A stretch of 9,425 nt of DNA from positions 1 through 9,425 of the forward strand of contig CAZGJW010000118.1 in NCBI GenBank assembly GCA_964525675.1. The letters run 5' to 3'. Shown one piece after another: positions 5,351 to 9,425 of the stretch; the first letter of the stretch is position 1; every line of letters begins with the position of its first letter. Under the pieces are notes generated by a model that was not told where the DNA came from, searched no databases, and worked only from the letters and a program-made list of their open reading frames with translations. This DNA is from CAYSRJ01 sp964525675 (lineage in GTDB: Bacteria; Spirochaetota; B62-G9; DRHN01). A program made the translations under genes and the position numbers.

Positions 5351-6631
5351 TTATCTGCTGTAGGCCTTTTTCGCGGTTGACGCATACCGGTAATGGGAGT
5401 GCTTCTTCGATCTTCCACCTGATGCATAAGAGCGCTTCCTCCCGGCTTTCGACCGGTTCTCCGAAGCTGATTTTCGGGCTGCTGCACTCAGTGAGTGAAA
5501 CGGCTGGTCCTTCCATACGGGAAGCTGCTTTTTAAGTATTTTTTCGATCTGCTGAAGATAGCCGATCTCCGAGGCATCGCAGAAGGAAAGCGCGATCCCG
5601 CTTTTCCCCGCCCTGGCAGTCCGTCCTATACGATGAATATAACTCTCAGGCTCGTTCGGCAGTTCGTAATTGATGACATGGTCGATATCGTTGACGTCGA
5701 TACCGCGCGCTGCGATATCGGTGGCGACGAGAACCCGGATCCTGCCTGAATGGAAACCGTCAAGCGCTCTCCTTCGGGCCTCCTGTGTCTTGTCGCCCTG
5801 AAGGTCGTCCGACTTTACCCTGAGCCGCGTCAGCTGTCTGGAAAGATCCTTTGCCCTGTGCTTGGTGCGCGTAAAAACAAGCACCCTGAGTATGTCCCGT
5901 TCGGCAAGAAGCTTCATCAGCAGGGCCTTTTTATCCTCCCGGTCCACAAACAGCACCTTTTGTTCAATCTGCGGAGTGGTGCTGGCATTCGAGGCAATCT
6001 CGATGTGATGCGGATCGCGCAGCATGTTTGCCGCAAGGCTGATGATACTCGGCGGTATTGTCGCGGAGAAGAAAAGTGTCTGCCGTCCTGCCGGCAACTC
6101 CTGTATAATTTTTATGATATCCGGGATGAACCCCATATCGAGCATCCTGTCCGCCTCGTCGAGCACCATGATCTCAACACGTCCCAGAAGCCCCCTGGAT
6201 CCCTCCATGAGGTCGAGAAGACGGCCCGGTGTAGCAACGAGAATATCCACGCCGACTGATAATTTTTTGATCTGATCACGCCTGCTCACGCCTCCGTGCA
6301 CGATTACCTGTCGCAGATGCAGATGCTTCCCGAAGGATGCGAAACAGTCGCCTATCTGAGCTGCAAGCTCACGAGTCGGGGCGAGCACGAGTGTTCGCGT
6401 TGAATTTCGTATCGGGTTTTTCTGGCTCTTCGCGAGCTTATTAAGAATCGGCAGAACGAACGCGGCAGTTTTTCCGCTGCCGGTCTGTGCACACCCGAAC
6501 AAATCGCGTCCTTCCAGAACAAGCGGAATCGCCTGTTTCTGGATAGGTGTCGGAATCCGGAAGCCCTCCTCCTGTAATGTCTGTTGCAAAGGTTCGATCA
6601 AGTCGAACCCCTTGAAATAATCCTCTTTCAT
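5351..6631 (-). CDS. DEAD-box ATP-dependent RNA helicase (RhlE-like)
   Basis: A 426-residue RNA helicase with every family motif in order: Q motif (GFRIPTPIQ, 23-31), motif I AQTGSGKT (48-55), Ia PTRELA (85-90), Ib TPGR (134-137), II DEAD (158-161), III SAT (189-191), IV VLVFTRTK (250-257), V ATDIAARGIDV (303-313) and VI HRIGRTARAG (333-342). A basic, Ser/Arg/Lys-rich tail (about 385-426) is the usual non-specific RNA-binding extension of RhlE-type proteins; there is no RNA-recognition C-terminal domain as in DbpA or the long DeaD/CsdA type. It would unwind short RNA duplexes in ribosome assembly or mRNA turnover in the cytoplasm. AGAGGA stands about six bases before the ATG. A candidate promoter near 6878-6906 would give a leader of about 240 bases, and a hairpin terminator lies downstream, so it is likely its own unit. 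The RhlE subgroup is inferred from length and tail, so no symbol is given. Confidence 0.95.
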   Translation of the reverse strand: MKEDYFKGFDLIEPLQQTLQEEGFRIPTPIQKQAIPLVLEGRDLFGCAQTGSGKTAAFVLPILNKLAKSQKNPIRNSTRTLVLAPTRELAAQIGDCFASFGKHLHLRQVIVHGGVSRRDQIKKLSVGVDILVATPGRLLDLMEGSRGLLGRVEIMVLDEADRMLDMGFIPDIIKIIQELPAGRQTLFFSATIPPSIISLAANMLRDPHHIEIASNASTTPQIEQKVLFVDREDKKALLMKLLAERDILRVLVFTRTKHRAKDLSRQLTRLRVKSDDLQGDKTQEARRRALDGFHSGRIRVLVATDIAARGIDVNDIDHVINYELPNEPESYIHRIGRTARAGKSGIALSFCDASEIGYLQQIEKILKKQLPVWKDQPFHSLSAAARKSASENRSKAGRKRSYASGGRSKKHSHYRYASTAKKAYSR

Positions 6632-6871
6632 AGTTGTCCTCTGTGTAGTAAATTGTTTTCGTTGAAGCTGCAGCCTGGGAATGGTCCGGAACTCTTTCGT
6701 TCCGGGCGTTTACGTTGATCAAAAGTTCAGAGAACTGGCAGGATTACTCGTTACTTTTGGAGACGCTTCCTGTAAGCAAAACATCTGGTCCAATCCCGAC
6801 GAATTTTCCACGTGATTGCAACCAGAAAATGCGGCAGGTTTAAAAACTTCAATGGTTTTTCTTCGTTCAAC
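6632..6871 (-). promoter_or_regulatory. Long putative 5' leader of the DEAD-box helicase gene
   Basis: No convincing gene is present in 6632-7067 on either strand. If the promoter at 6878-6906 is used, the helicase mRNA starts with about 240 untranslated bases. The clearest structure in it is a perfect hairpin, CCGGAAC-loop-GTTCCGG (6686-6705, six-base loop), about 55 bases before the start codon. It lacks a T-run, so it is not a terminator. Long structured leaders are known for cold-induced or autoregulated RNA helicase genes, and that is a reasonable but untested reading here. I recognise no known riboswitch. Confidence 0.35.
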
Positions 6872-6877
6872 GCTCTT

Positions 6878-6906
6878 AATATACCCCTGAATTATACATC
6901 GGTCAA
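6878..6906 (-). promoter_or_regulatory. Candidate sigma70 promoter for the DEAD-box helicase gene
   Basis: TTGACC (6906-6901) and TATATT (6883-6878) on the minus strand with an exact 17-base spacer. An additional TATAAT lies inside the spacer. An 18-base palindrome sits just upstream at 6917-6934. Confidence 0.55.
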
Positions 6907-6916
6907 TCCAATTCGA

Positions 6917-6934
6917 AAATAAATCGATTTATTT
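6917..6934. repeat. 18-base perfect AT-rich palindrome upstream of the helicase promoter
   Basis: AAATAAATCGATTTATTT is a perfect dyad centred at 6925/6926. It ends 11 bases upstream of the -35 box of the helicase promoter, the position of an UP element or an activator site. Function unproven. Confidence 0.5.
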
Positions 6935-6987
6935 ATACGAAGCGACATATACAAATCAGGAGAGCGTACCGGCGGTACTTTCAGCAT

Positions 6988-7056
6988 TTACAACATTATT
7001 CGGACGATTGGCATACGAAATGGTAAAAATAGAATTTTCAATTTTTCTTTACTCAT
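6988..7056 (-). other. Tiny open reading frame, possibly a gene remnant or chance ORF
   Basis: An ATG 11 bases after the stop of the DNPH1-like gene opens 22 codons (MSKEKLKILFLPFRMPIVRI, then ML and TAA). AGGAAG directly before the ATG is too close for a good ribosome binding site. The KILFLPFRMP stretch recalls the first strand of glycosyltransferase-like proteins, so it could be the stub of a lost gene, but it may equally be chance. I would not count it as a gene without expression data. Confidence 0.15.
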
Positions 7057-7067
7057 CTTCCTGTTCT

Positions 7068-7490
7068 TTATTGCCCGTCACCTGAAAGAAATGAATCGAC
7101 TGCCCGTTTCGCCTCTTTGAAGCCATTGTATTCGACTATTTGTATGTCCGGGCACCCGGCTATCATGGCAGAAAGCCTTTTACCTTTTTTTGGGTGATAC
7201 AGGCAGAGCACCTTCTTCTTCAACCGGAGAGCCTGTGCGATCTCATAGCCCACTCCCAGACTCGGGATCGAAACCTCGGCAATTACTGCATCAGCCTGCT
7301 TGAGCCATCGCAGGTCACGGTCATGAATATAGCGCGTATCGTACGACTCCCCGTGTGAGGCTTTCAGGGTCGGATCGCCGACATGCTCGGTCAACACAAC
7401 AGAGTATCTCTGAATATGGGTGATGAGCCTTTGATAGAGCTCGGCATCCTCCCTGCCGCCCCGTATCGATCCCGCAAAGTAAATCTCCAT
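7068..7490 (-). CDS. DNPH1/Rcl-type 2'-deoxynucleoside 5'-monophosphate N-hydrolase
   Basis: A 140-residue protein of the nucleoside 2-deoxyribosyltransferase superfamily that follows human DNPH1 (Rcl) closely: IYFAGSIRGGRED (3-15), TEH (34-36), IHDRDLRWLKQAD (55-67), AEVSIPSLGVGYE (71-83) and LSAMI (106-110). By comparison with the animal enzyme, Tyr4, Asp59 and Glu83 occupy the active-site positions (Glu83 being the nucleophile) and Ser77 binds the phosphate. The enzyme cleaves the N-glycosidic bond of deoxynucleoside monophosphates, giving the base and deoxyribose 5-phosphate, and the human protein removes 5-hydroxymethyl-dUMP from the nucleotide pool. The substrate preference of this bacterial protein is not known. 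The start is supported by a GAGGGG ribosome binding site about nine bases before the ATG. It lies 115 bases downstream of recQ on the same strand, with an 18-base palindrome between them, so it may be co-transcribed with recQ or separately controlled. Confidence 0.85.
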   Translation of the reverse strand: MEIYFAGSIRGGREDAELYQRLITHIQRYSVVLTEHVGDPTLKASHGESYDTRYIHDRDLRWLKQADAVIAEVSIPSLGVGYEIAQALRLKKKVLCLYHPKKGKRLSAMIAGCPDIQIVEYNGFKEAKRAVDSFLSGDGQ

Positions 7491-7578
7491 AAGCGTCTGC
7501 CCCTCTGTGCCGGCGGCATGTATTATGAATGCTTTCCCGCCTCCGGGTATATTTTCAAAATTTTATGCACTTTCCAGT

Positions 7579-7596
7579 TGGTTGCATATGCAACCA
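7579..7596. promoter_or_regulatory. 18-base perfect palindrome between recQ and the DNPH1-like gene, candidate operator
   Basis: TGGTTGCATATGCAACCA is a perfect dyad centred at 7587/7588. It starts nine bases after the recQ stop codon and is followed, in the direction of transcription, by an AT-rich stretch with TAAAAT as a possible -10 box, so it would overlap the -35 region of a promoter for the DNPH1-like gene. There is no T-run after it, which argues against a terminator. Winged-helix dimeric repressors of the MarR type bind sites of this size and symmetry; which regulator is unknown. Confidence 0.45.
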
Positions 7597-7605
7597 TTTG
7601 GTATT

Positions 7606-9425
7606 CTACACTTCCTCGCGCTGCAGAAAAGCCCTTGCGAATTGTGCTTCTTCATAACTGACAGACCCGTGCAGGCGTTCGACAACCGGGGTCAGCTTCC
7701 AATCGCCCAGGACCGCAAACGATTCTTTGAGCGATTCAAGCTTTTCAGGGCTGACCAGGTGTCTGATATCGATATCCTTCCCCTCACGGATCAGCCGCTC
7801 GAGGTGTCTGGCGATTGTCGATGCAGTCAGGCCGCGTATTTTGGCGATCTTCTTTATTGAAAGACCCTTTGTAAAAAGCTCGTATGTCTCTTGAAGGGTT
7901 TCTCCTTTGACCCTTTTTGGTTTGATATCGTCATCCGGGAGAAATGATTGTTCATCATCTATATGCCGTACATGAATGGCCGGGTTTTGCTTTAAATAGG
8001 CGGCAATCTCCTGTGCGAAATACACCCCGTAGCGTTTGAGCTTGGTGTCTCCGACACCGTTGATTCTCTTCATTTCAGCAGACGTCGTGGGAAAATACCT
8101 GCACATCTCGTGAAGAGTTTTATCGGAGAAAATAATGTATGGAGGGACGTTCTGTCCTTCGGCCATCTTTTTCCGCAGTGCGCGAAGTATTTCGAAAAGA
8201 CCTTCATCGTACAACGCACCCGAGGTGGACAGCGAACCTGCATCGGAGCCCGCATCTGAAGAGGAAGGCACTCTTGAAAATGATAGTTCTCTCGAGCCGG
8301 GAAGCATTGCTGAAGGGGACGTGGCAGCATGAGAATATGCATCGCGGCCGGACCGAGAAACGCCCGTTTTCCTGCCGGAGTGTTCCTTCTTCGTCTCCGC
8401 TCTTTTCAGAGCAGCGATCTGCTCCCTTCCATGCAAAATGTCCGTTCCCTTGTGCGTCAGCTTCAATACAGGGTACTCATCACCCTCCCGACGAATGGCA
8501 CCCTGCACGAGAAGCTCATTGATGAGAAAGTGCCAGTACTGCCTGTCATGAAGGCTTCCCGCACCGAAGGTCTCGATCGTATCATGCCCGCGCTCACGTA
8601 TCCGCTTCGTATCCGCGCCGACCACTAGATCGACAATATACCGGATGCCGAAGCGCTGTCCAGTATGAAGCATGGCTGAAAGCAGTATCCGGGCGTCAAG
8701 CGTAATATCCATTTCTTCAGCCTCACCTGCACATATGTCGCACGCTCCGCAGTTTTCGGAGGGATAGCTCTCTCCGAAATACTCAAGGAGAGACCGCCGT
8801 CTGCAAACATTATGCGACGCGTAGCGGACCATACTGTATAATTTCTCCGTCGCGGTTTCCCTTTGCCCTTCATCGGCGATTTTATCGATAAAATATTTGA
8901 GCTTGAGTATATCTCCCCTGCCGAAATAGAGCACGCAGTCCGCTCTTTCGCCGTCTCTTCCCGCCCGCCCCGTTTCCTGGTAGTAGCTTTCAATATTCTT
9001 CGGCAGATCCGCATGTATGACGAAACGGACATTGGATTTATCGATGCCCATGCCGAACGCGATGGTAGCAACCATTATCTCTACTTCGTCTCTGTTAAAG
9101 GCTTCCTGGTTCTCTTTTCGATTCTCAGAACTCATGCCTGCATGGTAACCAAGTGCACGAACTCCGTGTCCCTCCAAAAAATCGACCAGCTTCATAACGG
9201 AATCACGTGTCGTTCTGTACACAATTCCGGAATCACCCTTATGCTCCTGAATGAAATCTAGAATCTGCTGCTCCACCTTTTTCTTTGTTTCCACCCGGTA
9301 AAAAAGATTAGGCCGGTTGAATGATGCGCGCACCACGAACGGCGACCTGAGACCCATTTTTGCAATAATGTCATCCTGAACCTTCGGAGTGGCTGTCGCC
9401 GTAAACGCTGCAACCGGGGTATAGG
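7606..9425 (-). CDS. recQ: ATP-dependent DNA helicase RecQ, C-terminal part with HTH domain (5' end outside window)
   Basis: 605 codons are visible and the gene continues past the right edge. The edge falls within motif III (AFTATATPKVQDDI near 9370-9410), so motifs I and II are not seen. Counting from the Met at 9357, motif V reads ATIAFGMGIDKSNV (97-110), motif VI QETGRAGRDG (127-136), and Cys185, 203, 206 and 209 form the RecQ zinc site. A winged-helix RQC domain (about 222-310) and an HRDC domain (about 383-458) follow. The last 100 residues contain a further helix-turn-helix (KGLSIKKIAKIRGLTASTIA at 497-516), the HTH_40-type tail found in many non-proteobacterial RecQ proteins. A 70-residue Ser/Ala/Arg-rich linker (about 312-382) between RQC and HRDC is longer than usual. 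RecQ unwinds duplex and forked DNA in recombination and repair, at the nucleoid. It is upstream of the DNPH1-like gene on the same strand. The internal Met at 9357 is not the true start, because the frame is open and family-like up to the edge. Confidence 0.95.
   Translation of the reverse strand, partial: YTPVAAFTATATPKVQDDIIAKMGLRSPFVVRASFNRPNLFYRVETKKKVEQQILDFIQEHKGDSGIVYRTTRDSVMKLVDFLEGHGVRALGYHAGMSSENRKENQEAFNRDEVEIMVATIAFGMGIDKSNVRFVIHADLPKNIESYYQETGRAGRDGERADCVLYFGRGDILKLKYFIDKIADEGQRETATEKLYSMVRYASHNVCRRRSLLEYFGESYPSENCGACDICAGEAEEMDITLDARILLSAMLHTGQRFGIRYIVDLVVGADTKRIRERGHDTIETFGAGSLHDRQYWHFLINELLVQGAIRREGDEYPVLKLTHKGTDILHGREQIAALKRAETKKEHSGRKTGVSRSGRDAYSHAATSPSAMLPGSRELSFSRVPSSSDAGSDAGSLSTSGALYDEGLFEILRALRKKMAEGQNVPPYIIFSDKTLHEMCRYFPTTSAEMKRINGVGDTKLKRYGVYFAQEIAAYLKQNPAIHVRHIDDEQSFLPDDDIKPKRVKGETLQETYELFTKGLSIKKIAKIRGLTASTIARHLERLIREGKDIDIRHLVSPEKLESLKESFAVLGDWKLTPVVERLHGSVSYEEAQFARAFLQREEV

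Noticed and set aside
5750..6259. A 169-codon plus-strand frame opposite the DEAD-box gene.
   Set aside because: Antisense shadow; all helicase motifs are on the minus strand over the same bases.
6686..6705. GC-rich hairpin as a terminator.
   Set aside because: It lies within the putative leader of the helicase gene and has no T-run on either side.
6441..6722. Minus-strand frame overlapping the start of the DEAD-box gene.
   Set aside because: It reads the helicase N-terminus out of frame and lacks recognisable protein character.
1..9425. CRISPR array, transposase, integrase, attachment site, tRNA or defence system.
   Set aside because: I looked for regularly spaced repeats, insertion-sequence ends, tRNA-like folds and known effector motifs and found none that hold.

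Overview
All intact genes in this window lie on the minus strand, so the window reads right to left: recQ (3' part), a DNPH1/Rcl-type nucleotide hydrolase, a DEAD-box RNA helicase, a flavodoxin-like protein, then a Gfo/Idh/MocA dehydrogenase, an Old Yellow Enzyme-type flavoprotein and the first part of a sugar-type ABC substrate-binding protein. The protein set is bacterial: strong AGGAG-type ribosome binding sites, a signal peptide, and a RecQ with zinc, winged-helix, HRDC and C-terminal HTH regions. Base composition is balanced. The combination of a RecQ carrying the extra C-terminal HTH, a periplasmic sugar-binding protein and a membrane-anchored LuxR-type remnant would fit a diderm such as a spirochaete, but this is a weak guess and not proven by the sequence.

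Left part (1-3620): a catabolic-looking cluster. The dehydrogenase (2491-3528) and the flavin/Fe-S reductase (361-2469) are 21 bases apart and probably co-transcribed from a promoter near 3586-3615. After a 137-base spacer full of palindromes and a candidate promoter/operator comes the start of a secreted solute-binding protein. Together this suggests uptake and redox conversion of a sugar-like or polyol/glycoside-like compound; the substrate cannot be read from the sequence.

Middle (about 3700-4520): a gene graveyard. Three decayed genes can be recognised in about 800 bases: on the plus strand a membrane-anchored LuxR-type regulator that keeps a near-consensus sigma70 promoter, followed by a fragment of an unrecognised protein; on the minus strand a membrane fatty acid desaturase that has lost its first histidine box and its C-terminus. 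The plus-strand fragment and the desaturase end within about ten bases of each other, as if one deletion removed the 3' ends of two convergent genes. A flavodoxin-like gene (4584-5156) sits directly upstream of the dead desaturase on the same strand.

Right part (5157-9425): RNA and DNA maintenance genes. The DEAD-box helicase has a candidate promoter about 250 bases upstream, which would give a long structured 5' leader, and a hairpin terminator downstream. The DNPH1-like hydrolase follows recQ after an 18-base perfect palindrome. I see no CRISPR array, tRNA, rRNA, transposase or attachment site, and no clear sign of a wholly new system. The best leads are the decayed cluster, the compact palindromes in the intergenic regions and the undefined substrate of the redox/transport cluster.
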